A DNA stretch of 64,000 nucleotides from contig FQLW01000005.1 in the NCBI GenBank assembly GCA_900120415.1, forward strand, positions 62,001-126,000, in the 5' to 3' direction. Below are positions 1 through 9,286 of this stretch, one piece after another (the first letter of the stretch is position 1; every line of letters starts with the position of its first letter). Under the pieces are notes generated by a model. It saw only the letters and a list, made by a program, of their open reading frames with translations. It did not search any database and was not told the DNA's origin. The stretch is from Urmitella timonensis (GTDB lineage: Bacteria > Actinomycetota > Actinomycetes > Actinomycetales > Actinomycetaceae). Made by a program: the position numbers and the translations under genes.

Positions 1-575
1 TACCTCTAGCCTGGTTGTCCTGTGTGCTATTGATGCTGGCGTTATGCCTGGGGGCAGGGGCAGTAGCTTTGAACCCAAACTCCTTGGTCAGAGGGTTAAA
101 TTCTTACAGTTACGCCGTGGTTTTGATGGTCGCAGTAGGAGTTTTCTGCCTATTTGGAGTGTTCAGGGCGCGTTTGCGTGATGCGCAATTAGTTTCCGGG
201 CTGCTTAAACCCCCGCGTGCAGCCCTTAAAACCCAACCCGTCCTCACTCCCTTAATAGGGGCAGCGCTAACTACCGTCATGGTGGGAGTAGGAGTGGCCT
301 TGATAGGACAGTATGGGTCTCAGCCACTTATCGAGGTTGCCAACTCGGTGCTACCGGCGGGAATACGAGAGATGCCCGACGTGCAGCGCCTCTGGTTATA
401 TTTAACGTATTCCCTGTTCACGGCAATCGTAGCGCTGTGTTCGCGGGCGTTTAGGGTAGGCTTCGGCAGTGCTATGCGAATGTTTAGCGGCCCGGTTAGC
501 CGCGTGTTTTGGTTATTAGTAACGGTAGGGGCGGCAGCCACGGCGCAATATATGGTGGTAAATGGAAACTGGTAA
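1..575 (+). CDS. Multi-spanning membrane protein, 3' part only
   Basis: The reading frame is open to the left edge of the window, so the true start lies outside. The visible part is about 190 residues and very hydrophobic, with roughly four membrane-spanning stretches (near the left edge, around residues 33-50, 80-102 and 160-180 counted from the TTG at 15). A short basic loop lies between the second and third. I do not recognise the family. It ends 117 bases before a membrane-anchored thiol-disulfide protein on the same strand, which may be co-transcribed, but nothing here shows a shared function. Confidence 0.6.
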   Translation, partial: PLAWLSCVLLMLALCLGAGAVALNPNSLVRGLNSYSYAVVLMVAVGVFCLFGVFRARLRDAQLVSGLLKPPRAALKTQPVLTPLIGAALTTVMVGVGVALIGQYGSQPLIEVANSVLPAGIREMPDVQRLWLYLTYSLFTAIVALCSRAFRVGFGSAMRMFSGPVSRVFWLLVTVGAAATAQYMVVNGNW

Positions 576-691
576 GCGAGGAGTGGGGCGAGCGGATACC
601 CAGATAAGCCTAGTGGCATCACTTGGCTGGGAGGAGGGCGCGTCCTCGTCTATGCTTGAAACAATAAACCAGGAAAAATGCGGAGAAAACG

Positions 692-1615
692 ATGACACAG
701 AAAAAAGGAAAAATCCAAGCTGGGAAAGCTAAAAATTCGGCTCAGAACCAGAAAGCCCGGCAAGAAAAGCTCTGGAAACAAGTAGAGGCGCAACGCGAAG
801 CCGCGCGGCGCAAACAGACAATGAAACGCGCACTGATTGCGCTGGTGGTGCTAGTAGTAGTGGCGGCGGTCGCCCTCGCCGGATACCTGATTGCACAGAG
901 CGGAAATAACCAAGCGGCAGAAGCGCAGAACGGTAGCGGCGCAGTCATTTCCGGTCAGAGTCCAGAAAAAATAGCTGCCCTGTCGGGTAAAGAAGCAGTT
1001 GAGGCTGCCCAAGGGATTTTAGTTAGTGATAAGGGTGTGTATAAGGCAAAGACAGGCGTGCCCACGGTTGAAATGTGGTACTCCTATGCTTGCCCGGCCT
1101 GCTTAAATGTAGAAAAGCAAAACGGTAAAGAAATTTTGAAACTGGCTAAAGATGGGAAAACCAATCTGGTTTTACATACAGTGGTTACTCACGCGATTCC
1201 TTGGACAGTGATTGCGGGAGAGGCGGCGATGCAGGTTGGTGCCGAGCAGCCCGATAAACTGTTGGATTTCCATGAAAAGCTAATGGCAGTTGCCTGGGAA
1301 ACCATGTTTGCTAAAGGCGAGGAGCAAGGCTGGAAAGACCAAGGTCAAAACACAATTATGGCTGATGCCGGGCAATCTTTGGCGAAAATCAAAGAAATTG
1401 CTAAGCAACTGGGAATCAAAGATGAAGTGATAGCCACCTTTGCTGCCGATACTGAATCTAAGCGACTAATCGGCTGGCAACAGCAGTGGGCTGACGCCGC
1501 CGGAAAACAAACTAAACAGGTGGGAACCCCGATGTTTGCTTCCAATGGCAAATTGGTTGAAAAGCCCTTCAATAATGATGGTTCTTTGAATGAAGGGGCG
1601 CTGTTGGGTAAATAG
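692..1615 (+). CDS. Membrane-anchored DsbA/MdbA-like thiol-disulfide oxidoreductase
   Basis: A 307-residue protein with a basic cytoplasmic N-terminus (residues 1-46), one membrane helix (about 47-68) and an extracytoplasmic thioredoxin-fold DsbA domain (about 100-300). The active-site CPAC motif is at residues 134-137, after MWYSYA. A cis-Pro region (VGTPMFASNGK) follows near the C-terminus, as expected for the DsbA family. In actinobacteria such anchored proteins (MdbA type) introduce disulfides into secreted proteins and pili; that role is inferred here. The ATG at 692 follows a short A-rich spacer with a weak AGAAAA ribosome site. No VKOR-type partner is recognisable in the adjacent membrane protein. 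Confidence 0.85.
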   Translation: MTQKKGKIQAGKAKNSAQNQKARQEKLWKQVEAQREAARRKQTMKRALIALVVLVVVAAVALAGYLIAQSGNNQAAEAQNGSGAVISGQSPEKIAALSGKEAVEAAQGILVSDKGVYKAKTGVPTVEMWYSYACPACLNVEKQNGKEILKLAKDGKTNLVLHTVVTHAIPWTVIAGEAAMQVGAEQPDKLLDFHEKLMAVAWETMFAKGEEQGWKDQGQNTIMADAGQSLAKIKEIAKQLGIKDEVIATFAADTESKRLIGWQQQWADAAGKQTKQVGTPMFASNGKLVEKPFNNDGSLNEGALLGK

Positions 1616-1751
1616 CCGTTATACCTGTGGTTTCCGTAGGTTTCCAAGCCGGGATTTAGCTGCGGTTTTGGTCATCTACGGAAGTCATGGCAAACTAAAG
1701 GACGTGCCTTTTCGAAGGCGCGAGGGTGGTGCTGGTTGCAGCGCTTCCTAG

Positions 1752-1827
1752 GCCGACTTAGCTCAGTTGGTAGAGCAGCTGTCTTGTAAACAGCAGGTCA
1801 TCGGTTCGAGCCCGATAGTCGGCTCCA
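1752..1827 (+). tRNA. tRNA-Thr (anticodon TGT)
   Basis: A complete cloverleaf can be folded by eye. The acceptor stem GCCGACT (1752-1758) pairs with AGTCGGC (1817-1823). The D-arm is AGCTCAGTTGGTAGAGCA, the anticodon loop is CTTGTAA with anticodon TGT, and the T-arm contains GGTTCGAGCCC. Discriminator T is at 1824 and the CCA end (1825-1827) is encoded. A TGT anticodon reads ACA and assigns threonine. Confidence 0.95.
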
Positions 1828-2442
1828 GGCGAGAATGGTTATTGTCGCGCAGCTAGGATTTGGTTGCGAGCCTTTACAATTCGGCAGGCATTTTCACCAC
1901 CCGAGCGAACGGAGGCCTTTTTTCCCATGGGTCTATAGGTGTTGCCTATGAACTTTTTTCTAGCATTCTCGGCAGATAGTATATTTTGTACACTCATGTT
2001 CTAAAAATATCAGCTAGCTGAGAAAGCGGAAGTGTCTTGCTGGGTTCCCGTGATTGCTCCCTAGCCATTTCTCATTATTCAGTCGAGTGGGAAAGGTAGC
2101 GCAGCAAGAATGATTCATATGCATAAGAGCGGCGGATAGCGATAATCACTCATAGTGACTTAGAACGCGTCAAGGTCGTGCTGCTTATATCACCATCGGA
2201 GAATGTTCATTTTTGAAGATTGTTTGGGACAAATCGTAGCTTACCGGTGTTGGTGATTATTGCTCGTTTTTAAAAAGCTTCGGTCTCCTACGCGGTAACA
2301 CTTGGGTTAAACAGGAGAAACGTAAAAAATAAACCCTACAACTTAACGTTGCTTAACTCCTAGGCTTGATGTGATTATGAGCATAAGCGTCCAAAAGGGT
2401 CTCAGCAAAGAAGCGAGCCTTGGGCGTTACAAGGAGAAATGC
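1828..2442. other. 615-bp intergenic region between tRNA-Thr and the lacI-type gene
   Basis: No gene is supported here. A T6 run at about 1918-1923 could end tRNA transcription, although no strong stem precedes it. Near the right end, TTGCTT (2349-2354) and GATTAT (2373-2378), 18 bases apart, could be a weak promoter for the downstream operon. The dyad TTAA-N6-TTAA in ACTTAACGTTGCTTAACT (2341-2358) overlaps the -35 box and could be a LacI-type operator. A ribosome-site-like AGGAGA near 2313 precedes no reading frame. Confidence 0.35.
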
Positions 2443-3483
2443 ATGAGGGTTAATGAGAACCGTAGTAGGGCTACCCGCGGATCGGCATCTGATATCGCCC
2501 AGGTGTTGGGAGTGTCGAAGGCAGCGGTCTCCTATGCATTGAATGGGAAGCCGGGAATCTCTGATGAAACCCGGCGGTCAATAATCGAATTGGCACGTGC
2601 TTACGGCATAGAAGTACCAGAACGTGCTACAAATATGCACACTATTCCCTCGTTGGTAGGTTTGGTACTTGCGGATCTTTCCAACCCGTTTTACCAGGAG
2701 CTAGGCGTTGCTGTGGCAGAGGTCGCTCGGTCACATAATCTAAACACGCTGTTAGCGCACACCGGCGACCGTCCTAAAGATTTGCTCTCGACCGTGCAAA
2801 CCATGACTCAGCATGGAGTTAATGGAATCATTCTAACCGCAACGCAAGATGGTGATGCTTCGGTAGCTCGCCTATTGCGCAATGCACACCTGCCTTATGT
2901 GCAGGTATCACGCAAAATGCCAACAGTACGTGCAGCTTTTGTGGGAATAGATAACAAGAACGCGGCAAAAGATATGGCTCTACATATGGTGAGCCACGGA
3001 TATAAGAAGATAGCGCTGGCTATTGGTCCCCGGAGCTCTTCGGCTTCAAACGAGCGTCATGTTGGGTATCTTGAAGGTCTAATCGAAAGCGGATTATCCA
3101 CCCCTACTGAGTGGATTGTGCGTACCGATCTGGGAACTGGGGGCGGGTATAACGCCGCAAAACATTTTCGTTCGCTAAAACGTGGGTTACCAGAGGCAAT
3201 TCTGTGTGGCTCAGATGCCATTGCTTTCGGAATAATAGAGGATTTTAACGCTCATGGTATTAGCGTTCCTGACGACGTCGCTGTGGGAGGTTTTGATGGT
3301 GTTACCCCAGCGGTATGGCCAGGATTTTCACTTACCACTATCGTGCAACCAATTCGTGCGATGGCGGATCAAGCTGTGGTGCAGCTAGAAAACCTGATGC
3401 GTAACGAGCGTGTCAAGCAAACGGACATCGTATGTCCATATGAACTACATATCGGCAATTCTTGCCGGTGTCGCCCTATTTAA
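2443..3483 (+). CDS. LacI-family transcriptional regulator
   Basis: A 346-residue LacI/GalR-type repressor. The N-terminal helix-turn-helix (residues about 13-40: SDIAQVLGVSKAAVSYALNG, then KPGIS) is followed by a hinge and a periplasmic-binding-protein-like effector domain (GLVLADLSNPFY, FDGVTPAVWP, LTTIVQP). The ATG at 2443 is chosen because AAGGAG (2431-2436) sits at ideal distance; an in-frame ATG at 2371 has no ribosome site and would add 24 residues. It is first in a same-strand run of catabolic genes, the next one starting 22 bases downstream. It therefore probably controls that operon and its own transcription, with a sugar acid or lactone as plausible inducer (inference). Confidence 0.9.
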   Translation: MRVNENRSRATRGSASDIAQVLGVSKAAVSYALNGKPGISDETRRSIIELARAYGIEVPERATNMHTIPSLVGLVLADLSNPFYQELGVAVAEVARSHNLNTLLAHTGDRPKDLLSTVQTMTQHGVNGIILTATQDGDASVARLLRNAHLPYVQVSRKMPTVRAAFVGIDNKNAAKDMALHMVSHGYKKIALAIGPRSSSASNERHVGYLEGLIESGLSTPTEWIVRTDLGTGGGYNAAKHFRSLKRGLPEAILCGSDAIAFGIIEDFNAHGISVPDDVAVGGFDGVTPAVWPGFSLTTIVQPIRAMADQAVVQLENLMRNERVKQTDIVCPYELHIGNSCRCRPI

Positions 3484-3505
3484 TCTGATGAAAGGTATAA
3501 GAATA

Positions 3506-4267
3506 ATGGATTCGATATCGCTAAACGGCAGGGTTGCGGTAGTAACCGGAGCCTCGCAGGGGATTGGTAAAGGCATCGCGCTAAAACTTGCGCAGCGCGG
3601 CGCTACCGTGGTTGTTGTAGATATTAATGGCGAGGCTGCCAAGGTGGTGGCTGAACAGTGTGGAGGCAAGTCACGATCCATTGCATTGAATGTTGCCGAT
3701 CGTGAAGCTGTGGATGCCGCCATCGAGCAGGTGATTGCTGAACTGGGCAAGATTGACATCCTGGTAAATAACGCCGGAATCAACCGTGACGGCATGCTTC
3801 ATAAGATGACCGATGACATGTGGGATGTGGTGCTCGCAGTAGATCTTTCTGCCGTTTTCTACTTGTGTCGCAAGGTAGGAGCCCATATGCGTGAAAACCA
3901 GTATGGGCGCATTTGTAACGTGGCCTCCGAATCTTGGCAAGGAAACGTGGGGCAAACTAACTACGCGGCAGCAAAAGGTGGAGTTGTCTCCCTAACCCGC
4001 TCTATATCCAAGGAGCTGGGGTTCAAGAATGTGACCGCCAATGCAATTGCTCCTGGTTTTATTGAAACAGATATGACCTGCAAGCTTAAGGAAATTCCTT
4101 CACGTGCTGGATTCGAGAACCTCTATGAAGAGCAAGTCGCAAAGGTGTCCCTCAAGCGTGCCGGAAAACCAGAGGATGTAGCCAATCTGGTTGCGTTCCT
4201 GGTATCTGACGATGCCTCCTACCTGACCGGTGAAACCATTCGCATCGGAGGGGGATACAAGCTATGA
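3506..4267 (+). CDS. SDR-family dehydrogenase, 3-hydroxyacyl(-CoA)/FabG-like
   Basis: A 253-residue classical short-chain dehydrogenase. The nucleotide-binding TGASQGIG motif is at residues 14-21 and NNAG follows; the catalytic residues are probably S141, Y153 and K157 (the YAAAK motif). Asp39 ends the second beta strand (VVVVD), which in this family favours NAD over NADP and suggests an oxidative, catabolic direction. Sequence style is closest to FabG/PhaB acetoacetyl-CoA reductases. The ATG at 3506 lies behind AAAGG; an in-frame ATG at 3488 lacks a ribosome site. The stop overlaps the CoA-transferase start (ATGA at 4264), showing tight coupling. With its neighbours it likely oxidises a 3-hydroxy acid or its CoA ester. 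Confidence 0.88.
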   Translation: MDSISLNGRVAVVTGASQGIGKGIALKLAQRGATVVVVDINGEAAKVVAEQCGGKSRSIALNVADREAVDAAIEQVIAELGKIDILVNNAGINRDGMLHKMTDDMWDVVLAVDLSAVFYLCRKVGAHMRENQYGRICNVASESWQGNVGQTNYAAAKGGVVSLTRSISKELGFKNVTANAIAPGFIETDMTCKLKEIPSRAGFENLYEEQVAKVSLKRAGKPEDVANLVAFLVSDDASYLTGETIRIGGGYKL

Positions 4268-5724
4268 GCTTTAAACAAGTGACGCCCGAAGAAGTAGCAT
4301 CACTGATTCCGAACGGGGCTACTGTAGCTGCCGATGGTTTCACCATGATGAGCGTAGCTGATGAAATCTATGCGCATATCGAACAGTCATTCTTAGAAAA
4401 AGGTACCCCGAATAATTTGACATTCGTACATGCAGCTGGGCAGTCGAACCGAGTGGATGGGCTAGCTCGCCTGGCACACCCAAAATTACTAAAACGCGTA
4501 GTGGGTCCACACTGGGGACTAAACCCGCCTATGGCAAACCTCTTGGGTGAAGACGAGGTAGAAGCTATTTGCTTACCTCAAGGTCAAATATCCACGCTGT
4601 ATCGCACGATAGCAGCCGGTAGGCCGGGTCAGCTTTCTACTGTGGGATTAGGTACTTTCATTGATCCACGGCTGGATGGGGGGCGAATTAACGATTCTGC
4701 CCGTGCAGTCACAGCTCCTGACGAGTATGTGGAACTGGTGGAAATAGATGGTAAGGAATATCTGTTCTACAAGTCTTTCCCGATTGACGTGGCGATTATA
4801 CGGGGAACGAAGATAGATCCAGATGGAAACATATCGCAAGAAGACGACGTGACAATTCTGGATTCACTGGCAATCGCGCAATCTGTTCATAATAATGGCG
4901 GAATCGTAATTGCCCAGGTGAAGCAGATTGTAGAGCGTGGTGACATTCCGGCTCGTCTGGTGAATGTTCCCGGTGTGCTGGTGGATTACGTTATGGTGAC
5001 TTCCGATCCAGCGAAATACCACAAGCAAACTAACTCCGCGATTGAGGTAAATATGGATTTGATCACGGGGTATGCCTCCTCTGAGGAACTGGCAAAGTCC
5101 ATCCTTGCCCACGAGGTGGAACCAGTTCGGGTACGCATTGGGGAGAGGGGCGCAAAGCTGGTACGCGACGGAGACATTATTAATCTGGGTACCGGTCTCC
5201 CTGGTGACTCCATAGGTCGGGCGCTCGCGGTGAGCGGTAAGCTCGCCAAAGTTACCTTAACGGTGGAGTCCGGCACATACGGAGGTGTCCCGCTAGGGGG
5301 AGTGGACTTTGGGTGTGCAATTCATCCGGCAGCTATTATCAGCCATCCGCAACAGTTCGATTTTTACAACGGTGGCGGCGTGGACATCACCTATATGGGT
5401 GTGGGGCAAGTAGATGGTAAAGGCAATATTAACGTTTCGGCTTTCGGTGGCAAAGCCATCGGCTGCGGTGGCTTCATGGACATTGTGGACGGTGCGAAAC
5501 GAATCTGCTTCCTGATGATTGCCGATTCGAAACATCCCAAGTGGGTAGATGAAGTGGATCAATTAACTTTCTACGGTGCTGCCGCCCTAGATAAAGGGCA
5601 AGAAGTCTACTTGGCTTCTGAACATTACATGGTGCAACTAACCACCGAAGGCTGGAAGATTCTCGAGGTTGATGACAATGACGCTGCTCGCCAAGCAGCG
5701 GCGCTTATACATACGACGCGTTAA
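4264..5724 (+). CDS. Family I acyl-CoA:carboxylate CoA-transferase
   Basis: A 486-residue single-chain CoA-transferase with alpha and beta halves fused, as in propionate/acetate CoA-transferases (YdiF/Pct type). The N-terminal half has the VAADGFTMMSVADEI region. The C-terminal half has the catalytic glutamate, E335, in TVESGTYGGVPLGG. The family moves CoA between acids through a glutamyl-CoA intermediate. Its start overlaps the SDR stop and a thiolase follows 55 bases later, so it probably activates the pathway acid with CoA from acetyl-CoA or from the thiolysis product. Length is slightly shorter than typical (about 510-540). Confidence 0.88.
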   Translation: MSFKQVTPEEVASLIPNGATVAADGFTMMSVADEIYAHIEQSFLEKGTPNNLTFVHAAGQSNRVDGLARLAHPKLLKRVVGPHWGLNPPMANLLGEDEVEAICLPQGQISTLYRTIAAGRPGQLSTVGLGTFIDPRLDGGRINDSARAVTAPDEYVELVEIDGKEYLFYKSFPIDVAIIRGTKIDPDGNISQEDDVTILDSLAIAQSVHNNGGIVIAQVKQIVERGDIPARLVNVPGVLVDYVMVTSDPAKYHKQTNSAIEVNMDLITGYASSEELAKSILAHEVEPVRVRIGERGAKLVRDGDIINLGTGLPGDSIGRALAVSGKLAKVTLTVESGTYGGVPLGGVDFGCAIHPAAIISHPQQFDFYNGGGVDITYMGVGQVDGKGNINVSAFGGKAIGCGGFMDIVDGAKRICFLMIADSKHPKWVDEVDQLTFYGAAALDKGQEVYLASEHYMVQLTTEGWKILEVDDNDAARQAAALIHTTR

Positions 5725-5779
5725 GTAAAACACTGGATTCCGCGAAGGCGGGAGCGGTTCTATTAAGAAAGGTAAACAA

Positions 5780-6955
5780 TTGGAAAAAATAGTCATTATT
5801 GAGGGCGCAAGGACTGCAATCGGTACATTTGCTGGTTCCCTGTCCACTACGCCTAATCACGTCATGGGGGCAACCGCGATGAAAGCGGCGGTGGAACGTT
5901 CTGGCGTTCCCATGGATGCAATTGATGAAGTAGTAGTTGGCTGCGTGGGACAAGTAGGCGGCGATGCCTTCTTGGCACGCCGAATTTCCTTAGAGGCGGG
6001 AGTTCGCAAAGAGTCCACTGCTTTTACAGTAAATAGGTTATGTGGATCGGGGTTGCAGGCAGTTCAATCTGCAGCGCTTGAACTGCGTGCTGGAGATTCG
6101 AAATTCGTAGTTGCAGGTGGTTCTGAAAATATGTCGAACCAGCCCTTTATGGATTTTCAGGCGCGTAACGGCTGGCGCACTGGAAACCATACCTTGGTTG
6201 ATGGAACCATGTCGCTAGTAACCGATCCTTTTGGTGGTTACCCGATGGGAGTTACCGCAGAAAATGTGGCGGATAAATTCGATATTTCCCGCACGGATCA
6301 AGATGCTTTTGCAGCACGTTCACAAAGGTTAGCCGCAAAAGCTCAAGCTGACGGCATGTTCCAAGATGAAATCGTGGACATCACAGTTAAGGAACGTAAG
6401 TCGGAGCGTGTGTTTAACACCGATGAGCATTTGCGACCCACCTCCAACGAGGAGAAGTTGGCCAAACTACGTCCTGCTTTCCGCAAAGGTGGATCCGTTA
6501 CCGCCGGTAATTCCTCCGGCATTAACGATGCTGCTGCCATGTTGGTGATGACCACTGAATCTATTGCAAAGGCGGAAGGTTTAAAGCCGATTGGTGAGCT
6601 GGTTAGTTTTGCAAAGGCAGGTTTGTCTCCCGAAATTATGGGTTTTGCTCCATCGTTAGCGATTCCCCGCGCTCTAGAGAAGGCCGGACTAACTCTTTCC
6701 GACATTGATTGGATTGAACTCAACGAAGCTTTCGCTGCTCAAGCTTTGGCAGTAATCCGTGACCAGGATTTGGATATGGATAAGACTAATCCGCTGGGTG
6801 GCGCGATTGCGCTTGGCCACCCGGTTGGAGCTACCGGTTCCATCCTGACCCTACGCACCCTGTACAACCTGCGCCGCACCAACACCGAATTTGGCATGGT
6901 AACCATGTGCATTGGTGGCGGTCAAGGGGTAGCAGCAGTATTCCGTGCATTATAA
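5780..6955 (+). CDS. Thiolase (acetyl-CoA C-acyltransferase)
   Basis: A 391-residue thiolase of normal length. The nucleophilic Cys88 lies in NRLCGSGLQAV, His347 in GHPVGATG and Cys377 in CIGGGQGVA, so all three catalytic positions are present. Translation most likely starts at the TTG at 5780, after AAGAAAGG. In this operon it would cleave a 3-ketoacyl-CoA made by the SDR and CoA-transferase steps into acetyl-CoA and a shorter acyl-CoA. Biosynthetic acetoacetyl-CoA condensation is possible in principle, but the regulator, lactonase and importer around it argue for catabolism. Confidence 0.92.
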   Translation: MEKIVIIEGARTAIGTFAGSLSTTPNHVMGATAMKAAVERSGVPMDAIDEVVVGCVGQVGGDAFLARRISLEAGVRKESTAFTVNRLCGSGLQAVQSAALELRAGDSKFVVAGGSENMSNQPFMDFQARNGWRTGNHTLVDGTMSLVTDPFGGYPMGVTAENVADKFDISRTDQDAFAARSQRLAAKAQADGMFQDEIVDITVKERKSERVFNTDEHLRPTSNEEKLAKLRPAFRKGGSVTAGNSSGINDAAAMLVMTTESIAKAEGLKPIGELVSFAKAGLSPEIMGFAPSLAIPRALEKAGLTLSDIDWIELNEAFAAQALAVIRDQDLDMDKTNPLGGAIALGHPVGATGSILTLRTLYNLRRTNTEFGMVTMCIGGGQGVAAVFRAL

Positions 6956-6966
6956 AGGAGTTCCTA

Positions 6967-7845
6967 ATGAAAATATCAAAGGTGATAGATCTAAAACCCA
7001 ATCTGGGTGAAGGTCCAATATGGGATGTTAAAAACCAAGAGCTGTGGTGGATTGATTCTCAAGATGGAAGGTTGTTCTGCCACCACGAAGACACTAGCAA
7101 TCTACGAGTTTGGGACGTGCGAGAAAAAATTGGTTCCATGGCGTTGTATCAAGATGGAAAGTCGGTTCTGCTAGCGCTTCAAACTGGACTTTACAAGTAC
7201 AATCTGGAGGCTGATAAAGCTGAATTAATTTCAGATCCAGAACCTGAATACCCAAAGAATCGACTCAACGATGGAAAGGTAGATTTCCGCGGACGTTTTG
7301 TTTTCGGATCGATGGATACCATGGAAGAAGCCCCGACTGGTCGCCTGTATTCCTATGAAGAGGGCAAAGAACTACGGGTGCTTGACGAAGGAATCATTTG
7401 TTCGAATGGTCCATGCTGGTCACCTGATGGATCAATCTTCTATTTTGCAGATACCTGGACCGGGGACATCTGGGCGTACGACTACGATTTGGAAACTGGT
7501 GACGTTTCTAACCGACGAGTGTTTGCGACCGTAGATCAGTCGGATGGGGGAGCGTGCGATGGAATGACTGTTGATGCTGAAGGATTCGTCTGGCAAGCAC
7601 ACGTGTATGCGGGAAAGCTGAATCGTTACGATCCCGATGGAAAACTGGAACGCCAAATTGAAATGCCGGTAAAGAAGGTTACCTGTCCAGTATTTGGTGG
7701 GTCGAATTTAGATCGGCTTTTTGTTACCACCATGGCGCGTCCTCCGCTTCCCCGTTTCCCCGAAGACGGTGCTGCGCGCGGAACCTTGTATGTGATTGAT
7801 GATCTTGGAATTAAAGGCTACGAGACTCCTCGGTTTGGAAAATAA
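6967..7845 (+). CDS. SMP-30/gluconolactonase-family lactonase
   Basis: A 292-residue six-bladed beta-propeller protein of the SMP-30/regucalcin/LRE family, which hydrolyses sugar lactones with a divalent metal. The expected metal-site residues are visible: Glu15 in LGEGPIW, Asn in KNRLNDGKVD, and Asp in ACDGMTVDAEG. The ATG at 6967 follows AAAGGAG (6954-6960) with good spacing; the preceding thiolase stop overlaps this ribosome site. In context it would open the lactone form of the pathway acid before CoA activation. The exact lactone cannot be read from the sequence. Confidence 0.88.
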   Translation: MKISKVIDLKPNLGEGPIWDVKNQELWWIDSQDGRLFCHHEDTSNLRVWDVREKIGSMALYQDGKSVLLALQTGLYKYNLEADKAELISDPEPEYPKNRLNDGKVDFRGRFVFGSMDTMEEAPTGRLYSYEEGKELRVLDEGIICSNGPCWSPDGSIFYFADTWTGDIWAYDYDLETGDVSNRRVFATVDQSDGGACDGMTVDAEGFVWQAHVYAGKLNRYDPDGKLERQIEMPVKKVTCPVFGGSNLDRLFVTTMARPPLPRFPEDGAARGTLYVIDDLGIKGYETPRFGK

Positions 7846-7854
7846 GGAGAAGAA

Positions 7855-9189
7855 ATGAAACATAATCGAATCAGCCGCGGTTCTGCGCCTCTTAGCCTTA
7901 TCCCGAAAGGATCTTGGGTTGCCCTTGGCGTAACCTGGATTATTTGGGCTATTAACGCTTTCGATCGCGAAGTAATACTTCGCCTTGGTCCAGTGATATC
8001 TCACCACTTCAAGCTGAGTCCGGAACAATGGGGAACAATCACTGCGATTATTATGTTCTCACTCGCAATATTGCCCATTGCTGCCTCGCGTATGAGCGAC
8101 AAACACGGTGTAGGGTGGAAGAGAGCAGCTTTCCAGGTGCCTCTGGTAATCGGCTATAACCTTATTTCAGCCTTCACTGGAATAAAAGCGATTGCACATA
8201 GTCTGACTGTATTTATTGCCCTGCGTATCGGAGTAAATCTGGGCGCAGGTGCAGGCGAACCTATTGGTATTTCTAACACTACAGAATGGTGGCCAAAGGA
8301 ACGTCGCGGATTCGCGTTAGGTGTACATCACACGGGTTACCCAATTGGAGCGTTGTTTTCTGGTTTGGCTGTAGCTTGGATTTTAAAGACATTCGGCGAT
8401 GAAAACTGGATGTATGTATTCTTCATAGGTCTAATTGTGTCCGTACCAGTGATGCTTTTCTGGCACTGGTATTCTACTCGTGATCGTATCGTTGCTACTT
8501 ACAAAGAAATCGAAGCTAACGGTATGACTGTTCCGATAGATCCGGAGCAGGAAGCAATCCACGCAGATGCCGAAGGCGCTGTTGGTAAGTGCTTACGCAA
8601 TAGCATTGTGATGCTAACTTCTGGAACCACTATGCTTACGCAAATTGTTTACATGGGCATCAATTATGTATTGCCACTGTATCTTGCCAACATTATGGGT
8701 CTCGATTTCTCTCGGGCAGCTGCCTACTCGATCGTATTTACGATTACAGGTGCTTTGGGGCAGATTTTCTGGCCGTCACTGTCTGATTATCTGGGACGCC
8801 GCACGACAATTGTGTTATGTGGTATTTGGATGGCTGTTGGTGTTGGAGGCTTCTACTTTGTGCGTAGCATGGCGTTCTACATCTTCTTGCAACTTTTCTT
8901 CGGTCTAGTAGCTAACGCTGTATGGCCGGTGTACTACGCTGCGGCAACAGATAATGCCCCCGATGGTGCTCACGGTACCGCAAACGGGTTCATAACTACC
9001 GCAATGTTCATTGGAGGGGGTCTCGCACCGCTGCTGATGGGATGGCTTATTGCTCTAAGGGGAGGCTGGGAGGTCGCCGCTGGATACAATTTCACCTTCC
9101 TCTTCATGGCGGCATGTGCAATCTTAGGGGTGCTTCTCCAGCTCTTTATCCCTAAGGGTGTCTTGGAGTCTCGCCATCAGGATGCCTAA
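7855..9189 (+). CDS. MFS transporter, probably sugar-acid/organic anion importer
   Basis: A 444-residue major facilitator protein with about 12 hydrophobic segments and a central cytoplasmic loop (about residues 205-240). Signature residues include RMSDKHGVGWKR between helices 2 and 3 and SDYLGRR in the second half. The AAGGAG before the ATG at 7855 begins two bases after the lactonase stop, so both are in one operon. Overall style resembles anion:cation symporter-type MFS carriers for hexuronates and galactonate; the substrate is inferred from the operon as an aldonate or its lactone. The only recognisable uptake gene of the cluster. Confidence 0.85.
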   Translation: MKHNRISRGSAPLSLIPKGSWVALGVTWIIWAINAFDREVILRLGPVISHHFKLSPEQWGTITAIIMFSLAILPIAASRMSDKHGVGWKRAAFQVPLVIGYNLISAFTGIKAIAHSLTVFIALRIGVNLGAGAGEPIGISNTTEWWPKERRGFALGVHHTGYPIGALFSGLAVAWILKTFGDENWMYVFFIGLIVSVPVMLFWHWYSTRDRIVATYKEIEANGMTVPIDPEQEAIHADAEGAVGKCLRNSIVMLTSGTTMLTQIVYMGINYVLPLYLANIMGLDFSRAAAYSIVFTITGALGQIFWPSLSDYLGRRTTIVLCGIWMAVGVGGFYFVRSMAFYIFLQLFFGLVANAVWPVYYAAATDNAPDGAHGTANGFITTAMFIGGGLAPLLMGWLIALRGGWEVAAGYNFTFLFMAACAILGVLLQLFIPKGVLESRHQDA

Positions 9190-9229
9190 TCATTCCCGCT
9201 GAGTAATAGCATCTAGGTACTAACAATCG

Positions 9230-9266
9230 CTGGTGGGGTAGCTAAAGTTACCGGTTACCCCACCAG
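9230..9266 (+). terminator. Hairpin between transporter and glycerate kinase genes
   Basis: A perfect 11-bp inverted repeat, CTGGTGGGGTA (9230-9240) and TACCCCACCAG (9256-9266), with a 15-base loop. It ends 21 bases before the glycerate kinase ATG. No T-run follows, so it may be a processing or attenuation hairpin, or an operator dyad, rather than a full terminator. It could lower expression of the two distal genes. Confidence 0.5.
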
Positions 9267-9286
9267 TGATAAAGATTGGAGAAGCA

